A stretch of 64,000 nt of DNA from Chitinophaga oryziterrae (GCF_009758125.1 NZ_WRXO01000009.1:248001-312000); one strand, 5' to 3'. Positions 27,449 through 34,773 are shown, numbered from the stretch's first letter. The notes: generated by a model not told the origin, from the letters alone. Program-made: numbers and translations.

Positions 27449-28204
27449 ATGAAAAATTATATCATCATCTTATTGCTGCTTGTGCTGGCATCATGCACAA
27501 AGGAAGATCAGGAAACACTTTCTGCTCCTACTATCTCACAGGCAGATCTTAAATATACAGTAACACAGAAAGAGGGGTATGACAATGTTGTGATGCTGAA
27601 CAGTCTTACAAAAGGCAGCTATATCCCTTTCTGGCAATATAGCGGTGGTTTTTCAAAAAGCACAAGCGATACGATCAACCTGCCTTTTGCGGGTGATTAT
27701 ATCATCAAATACTCTGTCTACACCAGTGGAGGTCCGCTGAATGATTCTACCAAAATCACGGTATCTCAAAATGATCCCCTGTATTTCCATAACCCATCCT
27801 GGAATCTGTTAACAAATGCACAGGATGGTAAAACATGGGTATGGGCAGTAGACCGGCCTACCGGCATCTGCTATGGTAATGGTTCAGGTGGTGCAACTGC
27901 TCCTGAATGGTGGCAGAACGGCATCGCTTATTTAACCGATAAGGGTGTAGCTGATGATGAAATGACGTTTGACCTGAAAGGTTCCAAGAATTATACCTTC
28001 ACACATGCAGGTGTTACTACTACGGCTTCTTTTGACCTGGATACACTCAGTCAGTCCGTGAAGATTACAGGCGCTGATATCAGCTTAGGGAATAAAGTAA
28101 CCTATGTGATCGTGAAACTGACGGCAGATGAGCTGACGCTTGCACAGCAGGGTGATGGCTGGAGAAACATATGGATGTTTAAACGTAAAGGTTATACATA
28201 CTAG
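27449..28204 (+). CDS. Surface lipoprotein, putative glycan-binding protein
   Basis: A 251-residue lipoprotein with lipobox Cys16 (LVLASCTK). The first half (about 30-110: ISQADLKYTVTQKEGYDNVVMLN ... AGDYIIKYSVYTSGG) looks like a PKD-type beta sandwich, as seen in many surface glycan-binding proteins. The second half has many Trp and Tyr residues (NPSWNLLTN, KTWVWAVDRPTG, PEWWQNG, GWRNIWMFKR) that could stack on sugars. It is the last gene of the GH31-SusC-SusD operon and probably takes the SusE/SGBP role. No enzyme motif seen. Confidence 0.75.
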   Translation: MKNYIIILLLLVLASCTKEDQETLSAPTISQADLKYTVTQKEGYDNVVMLNSLTKGSYIPFWQYSGGFSKSTSDTINLPFAGDYIIKYSVYTSGGPLNDSTKITVSQNDPLYFHNPSWNLLTNAQDGKTWVWAVDRPTGICYGNGSGGATAPEWWQNGIAYLTDKGVADDEMTFDLKGSKNYTFTHAGVTTTASFDLDTLSQSVKITGADISLGNKVTYVIVKLTADELTLAQQGDGWRNIWMFKRKGYTY

Positions 28205-28231
28205 TGGTTTGATAGGGATGAGCAATAACAG

Positions 28232-28268
28232 AAGGGCTGTTCTCTGGGAGAGACAGCCTTTCTCTTTT
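28232..28268 (+). terminator. Terminator closing the GH31-SusCD operon
   Basis: AAGGGCTGT...CTCT / AGAGACAGCCTT forms a stem (28232-28260, one bulge and one G-U pair) followed by TCTCTTTTT. It ends the plus-strand operon and abuts the convergent LytTR gene, whose stop codon is in the T-tract. Confidence 0.75.
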
Positions 28269-29017
28269 TATCCTTCCATCCATTTTAAGAAATCTGATGC
28301 TTTCGCTTTGCTGATGACAATGCTCTCCGGCGCCTCCGGCTGTACTTTTACAACCAGTTTACGGGCAAAGGAATGTTCTATATTCATCACCGCATCCCGC
28401 GAGATAATAAACTGCCTGTTAGCCCGGTAAAACGCATGAGGGTCCAGGCTGGATTCCAGTTCATCCAGCGTACCGTTCACATAGTACTTTCTGCCTGATG
28501 CCGTATATGCCCCTATAAGCCCGTTTGCGGCATAAATGAAGGCTACCTCGGCTGTCCTCACAGGAATGATCTTATCCTGAAAATAAGCCAGCAAAGTGGT
28601 TTTAAACGGGGGTTTTATCTGAGTGAACAGATGCTGCAGCTGCTGCCCGCTGAAAATACGCTTCATCATATCAAATTTCTCCAGGCTTTGGGCCAGCTTA
28701 TCCTTCTCTACAGGTTTTAAGAGATAATCTATCCCATTCGTTTCAAAAGCTCTGATGGCATATTCATCAAAAGCAGTACAAAAGATAACAGGGGCCTTCA
28801 CAGATACTTTGCTGAAAAACTCAAAACTTAGTCCATCTGCCAGTTGTATATCCGAAATAATTAAACCGGGATGCGGATGTCTCTCAAACCATTCCACTGC
28901 TTCTTCTACGGATTGCAGAATATCTGTTACCTGCATATCATCCCTTATTTGTTCCAGTAGTTTTTTCAGCTCCTTTGCTGCTTTTACCTCATCTTCTATG
29001 ATCAGTACATTTATCAT
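28268..29017 (-). CDS. LytTR-family response regulator
   Basis: A 249-residue transcription regulator with an N-terminal receiver domain (acidic pocket Glu8-Asp9-Glu10, phospho-acceptor Asp56 in LIISDIQLADG, conserved Thr/Lys region in YLLKPVEKDKL). A C-terminal LytTR DNA-binding domain (about 145-247) has the FIYAANGLIGAYTASGRKYYVNGTLDELE and FYRANRQFIISRDAV blocks abbreviated here by their positions, about 160-220. The start overlaps the stop of the kinase gene by 4 bases (ATGA), so the pair is translationally coupled. No link to the PUL is visible beyond position; it converges on the PUL operon. Confidence 0.93.
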   Translation of the reverse strand: MINVLIIEDEVKAAKELKKLLEQIRDDMQVTDILQSVEEAVEWFERHPHPGLIISDIQLADGLSFEFFSKVSVKAPVIFCTAFDEYAIRAFETNGIDYLLKPVEKDKLAQSLEKFDMMKRIFSGQQLQHLFTQIKPPFKTTLLAYFQDKIIPVRTAEVAFIYAANGLIGAYTASGRKYYVNGTLDELESSLDPHAFYRANRQFIISRDAVMNIEHSFARKLVVKVQPEAPESIVISKAKASDFLKWMEG

Positions 29018-30018
29018 GGCAGTAGTGGCAGTTTTACTGTAAAATTCCCCTCTTCCTCATTAATGTCTATTGTTTTCCGGGCCAGCAGCCGGTAGCGGTC
29101 GCTGATATTGATCAGCCCTTTACCGGTATTTTCCTCAGAAGAGAATTTACGTTGCAGATTATTGCTGACAACAATATACCCGTCGTTATCTGAAATCGTT
29201 ATGTTCAATGGCTTCGATAAAGAAGCCACATTATGTTTTACCGCATTTTCTATGAGTATCTGTAACGATAATGTGGGGATATGAAATTCCCTGATATTAT
29301 CATCAATATTTATCTGCATGCTAAACCCATCTTCAAATCTTTCTTTCAGGATAAAACTATAGGCATTGATAAATGCCAGTTCTTCTCTTACCGTTGCCAG
29401 GTTATTATCATTATAGTTTAACAGGTAACGGTATACAAGAGATAATTGTACTACGTACTCTTTTACATGCTCTTCATTGGCAACTGACTTCAGCGTATTC
29501 AATGAGTTGAACAGGAAGTGCGGGCTAATCTGCTGTTTCAGCGAATTCAATCTTGCCTGTAAGTTTTCCTGTTTCAGGTGTTCTATTCCGATGGATGCCT
29601 TTTGTGTTTCCAGCAGCATGTTCAGGTAATATGCACAGAGATAGGTAAACCCTCCTATTACCAGTCCTCTGAATAATGACATCAGTGTTCTGCGATCGTC
29701 TGATAATGTTTTAAAATAGAGCAGCGTGGGGCCGTTTTCCCGGTAGATTTGCCCTAAGAACACAGATACTGTCATAGAGAAGGAAATGGCGATCATTGTC
29801 TTTATCCAATGCTGTTTTATCCTGGAATATTTAAGGAAATACTGACTGCACAACCAACTGCTAAGCGCAAACAGGAAGCTGAAAAATGCAAATTGCACTA
29901 ATAAATAAAAGTGTTCACTTTCATCATAGCGGATCACGCGGGGAATAAATACCAGCAGGGAAACGAACAGTGAAATAAATATCCCAGCCTTCAACTGGTA
30001 CCTTTTCACAAATTGCAT
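29014..30018 (-). CDS. LytS/YehU-type sensor histidine kinase
   Basis: A 334-residue membrane kinase. The start is set at 30018 (MQFVKRYQLK): a TAAGTTTG promoter box at 30024-30031 lies right before it, and the longer frame from 30117 would include that box. Four hydrophobic segments (about 11-26, 38-58, 73-88, 117-135) precede the His_kinase domain, with phospho-acceptor His167 in QQISPHFLFNSLNTL. A HATPase region follows (LQILIENAVKHN, NTGKGLINISDRYRLL). It pairs with the LytTR regulator downstream. The signal is unknown. Confidence 0.92.
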   Translation of the reverse strand: MQFVKRYQLKAGIFISLFVSLLVFIPRVIRYDESEHFYLLVQFAFFSFLFALSSWLCSQYFLKYSRIKQHWIKTMIAISFSMTVSVFLGQIYRENGPTLLYFKTLSDDRRTLMSLFRGLVIGGFTYLCAYYLNMLLETQKASIGIEHLKQENLQARLNSLKQQISPHFLFNSLNTLKSVANEEHVKEYVVQLSLVYRYLLNYNDNNLATVREELAFINAYSFILKERFEDGFSMQINIDDNIREFHIPTLSLQILIENAVKHNVASLSKPLNITISDNDGYIVVSNNLQRKFSSEENTGKGLINISDRYRLLARKTIDINEEEGNFTVKLPLLP

Positions 30019-30023
30019 AGCTA

Positions 30024-30031
30024 CAAACTTA
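30024..30031 (-). promoter_or_regulatory. -7 promoter element of the LytS/LytTR operon
   Basis: TAAGTTTG on the minus strand matches TAnnTTTG and lies 5 bases before the chosen ATG, implying a very short or absent leader. No good -33 TTG is found at the usual distance. Confidence 0.4.
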
Positions 30032-30096
30032 ATATATTTCAGCACAATAGTAAAGTATATGCTGTTCAGACGGGCAAATGGCCGTTTGAAACGGGC

Positions 30097-30128
30097 AATA
30101 AAGAAGAGCCTGTACAAAGAGTACAGGC
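30097..30128 (-). terminator. Terminator of the beta-barrel/DUF2147 operon
   Basis: A perfect 8-bp stem GCCTGTAC / GTACAGGC (30108-30128, 5-base loop) is followed on the minus strand by TCTTCTTTATT. It lies 38 bases past the stop of the barrel gene. Confidence 0.65.
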
Positions 30129-30166
30129 CCGTTCGCGTTTTGCTATTTATCGAACCTACAACATAT

Positions 30167-31015
30167 TTACTGAATCGTATAACCCACGCTCAGCTGTAAT
30201 TGTAATCCATGCTGATCTGCCCTGTATACCGGTGTGGGTTTACTACCCAGCGTCTTCGTAAAAAGCGTCCAGTTGCTGGAAGACGCCTTGTCAAATACCT
30301 CAAACCGTTGTTTAATAGCGCCGTTAACGCTGGCACTTATATTCCAGTTACCGCAAAAGTTATACTGGTAAAATAAAACACCTGCCCACTGTGCAATCCT
30401 CATATAACGGGAAGCATCTTCAGATGCCGATAAGCGGTAGCTGGCCACATCAGCATTCACCCCAATGCCTGTCTTTGATTTCCTGCTGATCGTATACTCC
30501 AGGCGTTCCCGCAGAGGTAGCAACCCATAAAATTGCAGTTTATCAGAAAAGCGATAGTTCATTTCGATGATAGGCGTGATCTGTTTACCAAAGAACTGTT
30601 TTGAATAAGCCAGTCCAAACCCCGAGCTGAATTTCTCCGAATACCGGCTTACATAGCGGATCCCGATCGTTCCCCGCAGGTCCTCCCCGCTTATGTCTTT
30701 CATGTCGCTGAAAATTCCGCTGTGTGCAAACAGGATAATACTATGTTTGTCATTTAGCTTATGCAACCATGCCAGGCTTACCAAAACGCCGTATAAAGGC
30801 GCAAATGCATCAAGGTATGTGCTTCTGTACGCAACGGTTCCTGCTACTTTATCTATGCTGTCTTTGAATACAGGAAATGCCAGGTGGGCATCTACATAAT
30901 GTGCTTTTCCAATCGTATCCGTTTTTGCCGGAACAAACCTCCACGACACATGAAATATTTCCTTTTCCTGCGAAAAACCAGCGACCGGCAGCATTATCAG
31001 CAATAATGTTAACAT
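30167..31015 (-). CDS. Putative outer-membrane beta-barrel protein (DUF6268-like)
   Basis: About 282 residues when started at 31015, which gives the signal peptide MLTLLLIMLPVAGFSQ. A start at 31060 is possible but overlaps the DUF2147 gene and adds a charged leader. The mature part is made of alternating strands rich in Tyr, Phe and Gly (LRGTIGIRYVSRY, SSGFGLAYSKQFFG, PIIEMNYRFSDKLQFYGLLPL) and ends in LQLSVGYTIQ. This resembles small outer-membrane barrels of the DUF6268 kind. It follows DUF2147 by about 32 bases. No specific function can be given. Confidence 0.65.
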   Translation of the reverse strand: MLTLLLIMLPVAGFSQEKEIFHVSWRFVPAKTDTIGKAHYVDAHLAFPVFKDSIDKVAGTVAYRSTYLDAFAPLYGVLVSLAWLHKLNDKHSIILFAHSGIFSDMKDISGEDLRGTIGIRYVSRYSEKFSSGFGLAYSKQFFGKQITPIIEMNYRFSDKLQFYGLLPLRERLEYTISRKSKTGIGVNADVASYRLSASEDASRYMRIAQWAGVLFYQYNFCGNWNISASVNGAIKQRFEVFDKASSSNWTLFTKTLGSKPTPVYRADQHGLQLQLSVGYTIQ

Positions 31016-31047
31016 TTTATACTGCCCGGACCTATAAAGCGGGATTA

Positions 31048-31410
31048 CTATTTTGTCCATGTTACTGTTTTACTGAACATACTTTTTGAACCGGTGATTT
31101 CGAGTGTGTTCTCGTTTTTAAGTACTGCACTGCATTTCACCCATTCTCCTCTGGCAGGCAGGAATAATTGTCCATCTGTATACTTATTATCCCTGAATTT
31201 CAGTCCTTTGATAATTGTGTCTCCTGGTTTGGCTTTTGTGCCTTTAGTCCAGATGATCTCTCCTTCATAAGTACCGTCATTCGTTTTGTGGAACAGTATC
31301 TTTTTATCATGCTGATCATTAGTCCATTCACCATTAATTTTATCAGCAGACTGAGAGAATGCGTGAGCTGAGAATAAGCCTAGTATAAGCGCAAGCATAG
31401 CGATCTTCAT
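31048..31410 (-). CDS. DUF2147 secreted protein
   Basis: A 120-residue secreted protein with a signal peptide (ends HAFSQS near residue 20). The rest is one DUF2147 lipocalin-like barrel: INGEWTND, TYEGEIIWTKG, GDTIIKGLKFRDNKYTDGQ shown here only in part, KCSAVLKNENTLEITGS and the closing SKTVTWTK. The family has no settled biochemical role. The next gene on the same strand encodes the outer-membrane barrel, so the two may be co-expressed. Confidence 0.85.
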   Translation of the reverse strand: MKIAMLALILGLFSAHAFSQSADKINGEWTNDQHDKKILFHKTNDGTYEGEIIWTKGTKAKPGDTIIKGLKFRDNKYTDGQLFLPARGEWVKCSAVLKNENTLEITGSKSMFSKTVTWTK

Positions 31411-31540
31411 TTGTTTAAGATTTATTGATGCGCAAATATGGGCAGAGATGAGTGCGTGGGAATGGCATTCAGGAGTGAAGCGGACAATATTGGAGGTAAA
31501 ACGGGCAGGGACATTTTCCGGTTATTTACTTTGGATGCTG

Positions 31541-31687
31541 TTGTAATCTGAATGGACCAGGCACACCAACTGGCTGGAACTTTCCCTTTACGGGGTTGTT
31601 CTCCTGTATAGAACGTCCGGGAGCAGGGTGTTTGGATGAAGGGCCTTGATGCATCTTTAGCGGCAATACCGGCCATTCAGATTACAA
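31541..31687. repeat. 147-bp element bounded by 15-bp perfect inverted repeats
   Basis: TTGTAATCTGAATGG at 31541-31555 is the exact reverse complement of CCATTCAGATTACAA at 31673-31687. The 117 bases between contain no convincing gene. No target-site duplication is obvious at the edges. It lies in the 308-base gap between DUF2147 and the mini-protein gene. It could be a small non-autonomous element or a long-stem structured RNA. The remainder of the gap (31411-31540) shows only a weak CATATTTG box near 31430. Confidence 0.55.
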
Positions 31688-31705
31688 AAAACAGCGAATC
31701 CGCTG
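31686..31705 (-). terminator. Terminator after the V/R/P-rich mini-protein gene
   Basis: On the minus strand a 5-bp GC-rich stem CAGCG / CGCTG with a 4-base loop is followed by TTTTTTGT. It starts 14 bases after the mini-protein stop codon and overlaps the right arm of the inverted repeat by two bases. Confidence 0.65.
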
Positions 31706-31718
31706 GTTTTTCTCATTC

Positions 31719-31928
31719 CTAGCGTAGTACCACTACCCGGCGGGGATAAACTACCCTGCGGGGAGCTACCACCACTACAGGGGCAGGTCTTACTACTGCG
31801 ACAGGAGCGGCTACGACGACCCTTGCCGGAGCTATTACTCTGCGATGTACTACAACAATGCGCTGGGCCATACCTTGTGCGGAGACGAATAACAAGCCTG
31901 CTATGGCTGAAATAATTATCTTTTTCAT
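31719..31928 (-). CDS. Small secreted V/R/P/A-rich low-complexity protein
   Basis: A 69-residue protein with a clear signal peptide (MKKIIISAIAGLLFVSAQ...AQ, cut near 22). The mature part is almost only Val, Arg, Pro and Ala with repeated VVV-x-R/P units (RIVVVHRRV, RPAPVVVVAPRRV, PRRVVVL). It is strongly basic and has no acidic residue. It lies 18 bases after the Spy-like gene and has its own terminator, so it is probably expressed with it. The function is unknown; binding to an acidic envelope component is a guess. Confidence 0.7.
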   Translation of the reverse strand: MKKIIISAIAGLLFVSAQGMAQRIVVVHRRVIAPARVVVAAPVAVVRPAPVVVVAPRRVVYPRRVVVLR

Positions 31929-31946
31929 AAAATAAGTTTAGAAGTG

Positions 31947-32321
31947 TTATTGTTTACGAAAACGGGCTTTCATTTCTTTCCTGTTCTCCTGTTTAAAGTC
32001 CTGGAAGTCTTTAAACTGATCGTCTGTCAGTATTTTTTGAAGAGCAGTATCACGATCTTCGTCCATTGCCTTCAGCTTTTTGAATTTAGCCATTTTGCTA
32101 TCTCCATCCTGCTTTACAGCAGCAACTTTTGATATGAAGTCCAGGTTGATAGCATAGACTTGCTTGTACTGATCGTCGTTTAAAGACAGTTGCGTTTTCA
32201 TTGTATCGGTCAATGCCTTCGCACCTTGTTCCTTTTTACTGTTCTGGGCAAAGGATGATCCGATAAAAAGAAAGAATGCAGTAATAATTAATGCAGTTGT
32301 TTTCCTGATTTTCATGCTCAT
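31947..32321 (-). CDS. Spy/CpxP-like periplasmic protein
   Basis: A 124-residue secreted protein (signal peptide to about residue 25, SSFAQ; Met3 is an equally good start). The mature part is helical and highly charged, with two LTxxQ-type motifs: LSLNDDQYKQV (about 46-56) and ILTDDQFKDFQDF (about 97-109). These are the marks of Spy/CpxP periplasmic chaperone-like proteins. It is upstream of the mini-protein gene in the same direction. In this phylum such proteins are common and mostly uncharacterised. Confidence 0.7.
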   Translation of the reverse strand: MSMKIRKTTALIITAFFLFIGSSFAQNSKKEQGAKALTDTMKTQLSLNDDQYKQVYAINLDFISKVAAVKQDGDSKMAKFKKLKAMDEDRDTALQKILTDDQFKDFQDFKQENRKEMKARFRKQ

Positions 32322-32474
32322 ATTATTTGGCGTTTACTGTAAAATAAGACAAAAGATAAGGAAGGAAGTTGCCAAATATGGGACGAAGCTGACAAAATGG
32401 GGGATGAAATGGATATATGACCGGGGCTAGGTATCAGGAAATGGGAAGAAGAAACGCAGGGAAATGAAACGGGG

Positions 32475-33158
32475 TTAATTTACGGATGTATGAGAATTAA
32501 TAGCACGGAACTTTTCTCCATACCATTTTGCATAGTTTACTTCCCGGCGTGGCAGGAAGAACCCTTTTATGCAATTAGGATTTCGGACAGCAATCTGGAC
32601 ATGGCTCTTTTTTGAAATGCCGGAACCTTTAAATGCGGGTCCACCTTCCATAAATGCTCCGCGAACAGAATCAAACAATTTGTAATTAGAAAAGCCTTTG
32701 GTAAAAACATCGGATGCTGTCAGTTTATCTATCTCCTCATGCATAAATTCTATTACAGCACAATCCAAATCTCTCAATAGCTTATCCTTATGCTCATCAT
32801 TTGCTACATCCCTGTTTTGAGGCAGTATTTGTCCTGATGTCTAATATGAACTTGCCATCAGAGAATAGTTAAACGCTAACATTTGCGTATTCTTGGAGTC
32901 CAGAAAATCACAACAATTACCTAGACTTATTACAGCTCCGATTACGGCTGGCTTGTTTATTTTTCCACTCCGCTGTTTCTCTAACGCCCAACTCAATGCA
33001 CGTTCATAATTATTCTCCCAGAAATACATACCATGTCCAAGCCAATCAAAAGGCTGCTGGCTTATTTTTATGTTATCAGGATTATTTATCAGAGATTGAC
33101 ATACAGCTTTATCACAGCCGTGGAAACCTATTATAAGGTTTGGTCGAACATCATACAT
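32475..33158 (-). pseudogene. ADP-ribosyltransferase-like toxin gene interrupted by one in-frame TAG
   Basis: The reading frame from ATG 33158 to the stop at 32475 is continuous over 228 codons except for a TAG at 32841-32843; there is no frameshift. The N-terminal part has LIIGFHGCD and DWLGHGMYFWENNYERALSWA, which parallels the H-G ... G-x-Y-F ... A pattern of PARP/DUF3990-type ADP-ribosyltransferases. After the TAG the frame continues as LPQNRDVANDEHKDKLLRDLDCAVIEF and FDSVRGAFMEG ... SHVQIAVRNPNCIKGFF (described here in short pieces), where QIAVRN sits where the third ART strand is expected. A GTG at 33194 could extend it but adds a hydrophobic leader. It lies directly after a small partner gene. 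ART assignment is inference from motifs; toxicity is a guess. Suppression of the TAG cannot be excluded. Confidence 0.72.
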
Positions 33159-33193
33159 GGATAAAATTATTAAGGTTAACAATAAATAAATCA

Positions 33194-33382
33194 CTAATAC
33201 CTGCCTTCACCCAGGTTTAATGCTAATGCTAGCTCAAGATTTTTATATTGGGGTCTAAACTTACCATACTCATCTACCCAACCCATCTCTTGAAAAGTAC
33301 GTATTGCTTCCTCCTTAGTTGGCGGATTAGCCAGTCTTTGTTTGGCCAAATCAATAACCATTTGAATTTGTTTTTCAGTCAT
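33194..33382 (-). CDS. Small partner protein of the ART cassette (copy 2)
   Basis: A 62-residue acidic, helical protein (MTEKQIQMVIDLAKQRL ... GEGRY). It is clearly related to the protein of 33510-33698: both have RLAxPxTKEEAIR, then G-x-x-DE-x-G-x-x-P-x-x-KNL-x-x-ALA. Its stop (TAG) ends 35 bases before the ATG of the ART-like gene, so the two would be co-transcribed. Its upstream region (33383-33415) is nearly identical to that of copy 1 and carries TACATTCA, a degenerate -7 box. Small gene before ART-like gene recalls antitoxin-toxin order, but no family name is recognised. Confidence 0.7.
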   Translation of the reverse strand: MTEKQIQMVIDLAKQRLANPPTKEEAIRTFQEMGWVDEYGKFRPQYKNLELALALNLGEGRY

Positions 33383-33419
33383 AAAATTTGATTTTGTTTT
33401 GTGAATGTAATAAAAATGG

Positions 33420-33513
33420 CAGACAGCTTCATCTCAGCCGTGGAAACCTATTATAAGGTTTGGTCGAACGTCATACATAGACAAATTATTAAGGTTAACA
33501 ATAAATAAATCAC
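33420..33513 (-). pseudogene. Remnant of a second ART-like gene (first 14 codons)
   Basis: This stretch is almost identical to the 3' end of the small gene plus the 5' end of the ART-like gene at 33100-33193. An ATG at 33478 opens MYDVRPNLIIGFHG, identical to the start of the larger copy, and then a TGA (33434-33436) replaces the Cys codon. Homology continues about 14 bases further and then stops at the promoter of the next small gene. It is therefore a truncated duplicate. Confidence 0.8.
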
Positions 33514-33698
33514 TTTTGGTCTTTACCCAAACTGTATGCGAGTGCATACCCAAGATTCTTATGTATTGGAGTCAACTCCCCATGTTCATCCAGGATGCCT
33601 GCCCCTTGTAAATTACGTATAGCATCCTCTTTGGTCATAGGTTCTGCCAACCGTTTTTCGAAGTGATCCTTCAGTAGTTTAAATTCCTCGTCACTCAT
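33510..33698 (-). CDS. Small partner protein of the ART cassette (copy 1)
   Basis: A 62-residue protein starting at 33698 (MSDEEFKLLKDHFEKRL); the longer frame from 33773 would add a non-coding-like hydrophobic stretch that covers the promoter. It is related to the product of 33194-33382 over its full length (shared TKEDAIR, DEHGELTP, HKNLGYALA positions). It is followed at once by the ART remnant. A minus-strand TACATTCG at 33719-33726 lies 21 bases before the ATG, one base from the -7 consensus, with CAAAA (a -33 TTTTG on the minus strand) 17 bases beyond. Function unknown; antitoxin-like by position. Confidence 0.7.
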   Translation of the reverse strand: MSDEEFKLLKDHFEKRLAEPMTKEDAIRNLQGAGILDEHGELTPIHKNLGYALAYSLGKDQK

Positions 33699-33826
33699 AA
33701 AATTAAATTTTGTTTTTGCGAATGTAATAAAAAAACCAATCCACAAAACATCTTCTAAAGGAATAAAAAACACTAACTATTTTCTATTCCTTTAGTACAA
33801 TTAAAATGATTTTATGACTATCATTT

Positions 33827-34204
33827 TTACTGCTTCTTCTCTATATCTTCCTGCTCTATACGAAGGCTTTCCTTATGTATCGCGTTCATAATTTCTTCAA
33901 TGCAAACCTGCGACAGACCCTCCTTTGCACCTGCTGCGACAGCTTTCTCCAATACCTGCTGGAAGCGGTCCTTCTGCAATGCAGGAACATGATTTTCCGC
34001 TTTGTAAATACCTACCTTTTTTACAACTCTTTCCCGTTCACCAAGAATTTTTATCAGTGCAGCATCCAGTGAATCTATCTGAGAACGATACCCACTTAAA
34101 TGTTGTTTAATTTCTGTTTCAGATGGTTTTGTCTGGCAATAAGAAACTGCTCCGCAGGATAAAGAAATAATGAAAGTAAATACGAAAAAATAAGGCCGTT
34201 TCAT
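33827..34204 (-). CDS. Secreted chorismate mutase, AroQ fold
   Basis: A 125-residue protein with an N-terminal signal (about 1-24; Cys17 could be a lipobox but the context is poor). The rest is a single AroQ-type domain: RSQIDSLDAALIKIL (40-54), GERERVVKKVGIYK, KDRFQQVLEKA and a C-terminal helix IEEIMNAIHKESLRIEQE. The Arg/Lys spacing fits helices H1-H3 of chorismate mutase, which turns chorismate into prephenate. A signal peptide is unusual because the pathway is cytoplasmic; exported AroQ enzymes are known in some bacteria. It stands alone with its own promoter. Confidence 0.82.
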   Translation of the reverse strand: MKRPYFFVFTFIISLSCGAVSYCQTKPSETEIKQHLSGYRSQIDSLDAALIKILGERERVVKKVGIYKAENHVPALQKDRFQQVLEKAVAAGAKEGLSQVCIEEIMNAIHKESLRIEQEDIEKKQ

Positions 34205-34226
34205 GATAATTGTTTTTAATTTTCCG

Positions 34227-34254
34227 CAAATATAAACTATATTAAAGTATGCAA
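34227..34254 (-). promoter_or_regulatory. Promoter of the chorismate mutase gene
   Basis: On the minus strand TTG (34252-34254), a 17-base spacer and TATATTTG (34227-34234) resemble the Bacteroidota promoter. The -33 part overlaps the first codons of the divergent acetyltransferase gene. Confidence 0.5.
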
Positions 34255-34773
34255 TCGCCCCTCCTCACAACAGAACGGCTAATATTAAGATCTCTTGCAT
34301 TAGAAGATGCTCCTCATGTTCTGCGCATCCGTTCAGATGACAGGGTCAACAAATATCTTGACAGACCCAAAGCCTCTTCCATAGAAGATGCCCTGGTATT
34401 TATCAGAAAAATTCAGGCTGCTGACGAGGGGATCTATTGGGCCATTAGCCTGAAAGATAACAATACCTTAATTGGGACTGCCTGTTTCTGGAATATAGTG
34501 ATTGAAAAGAAATCAGGAGAAATTGGATATGAGCTACACCCTGATTACCAGGGAAAAGGAATTATGCAGGAAGCTATTACTGCCGTGATTAAATATGGGT
34601 TCGAAACTGCAGGATTCAATATTATAACAGCGTTGCCATCTCCGGATAATGAAAAGTCTGTCCGGCTTTTAGAACGGAATAACTTTGTAAGGGATATAAA
34701 CTTCGAATATATCAGCAAAGAAGAATCAGATAACCAGGTTGGCTATATACTTAAGAAAATCCCCGGACAATAA
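34249..34773 (+). CDS. GNAT family N-acetyltransferase (RimJ/RimL type)
   Basis: A 174-residue cytoplasmic GNAT enzyme. It opens TERLILRSLALEDA like RimJ/RimL proteins; the acetyl-CoA pyrophosphate loop is in YQGKGIMQEAI (about 104-114), and the C-terminal NEKSVRLLERNNF is the usual motif B end. It transfers acetyl from acetyl-CoA to an amine; the substrate could be a protein N-terminus, an antibiotic or a metabolite. The gene stands alone, divergent from the chorismate mutase gene, and its last codons lie inside a minus-strand terminator. Confidence 0.88.
   Translation: MQSPLLTTERLILRSLALEDAPHVLRIRSDDRVNKYLDRPKASSIEDALVFIRKIQAADEGIYWAISLKDNNTLIGTACFWNIVIEKKSGEIGYELHPDYQGKGIMQEAITAVIKYGFETAGFNIITALPSPDNEKSVRLLERNNFVRDINFEYISKEESDNQVGYILKKIPGQ

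Noticed and set aside
31422-31676. Open frame of 84 codons on the minus strand between DUF2147 and the mini-protein gene
   Set aside because: It has no signal, no recognisable motif, unusual composition, and spans the left arm of the inverted-repeat element; judged non-coding.
32778-32843. Frameshift between the two halves of the ART-like gene
   Set aside because: Reading each codon shows both halves share one frame; only the TAG at 32841-32843 interrupts it.
33159-33194. GTG at 33194 as start of the ART-like gene, overlapping the stop of the small gene
   Set aside because: It would add a hydrophobic leader, and in the duplicated copy a one-base difference puts the same GTG out of frame with the conserved MYDVRPN start, so the ATG at 33158 is preferred.
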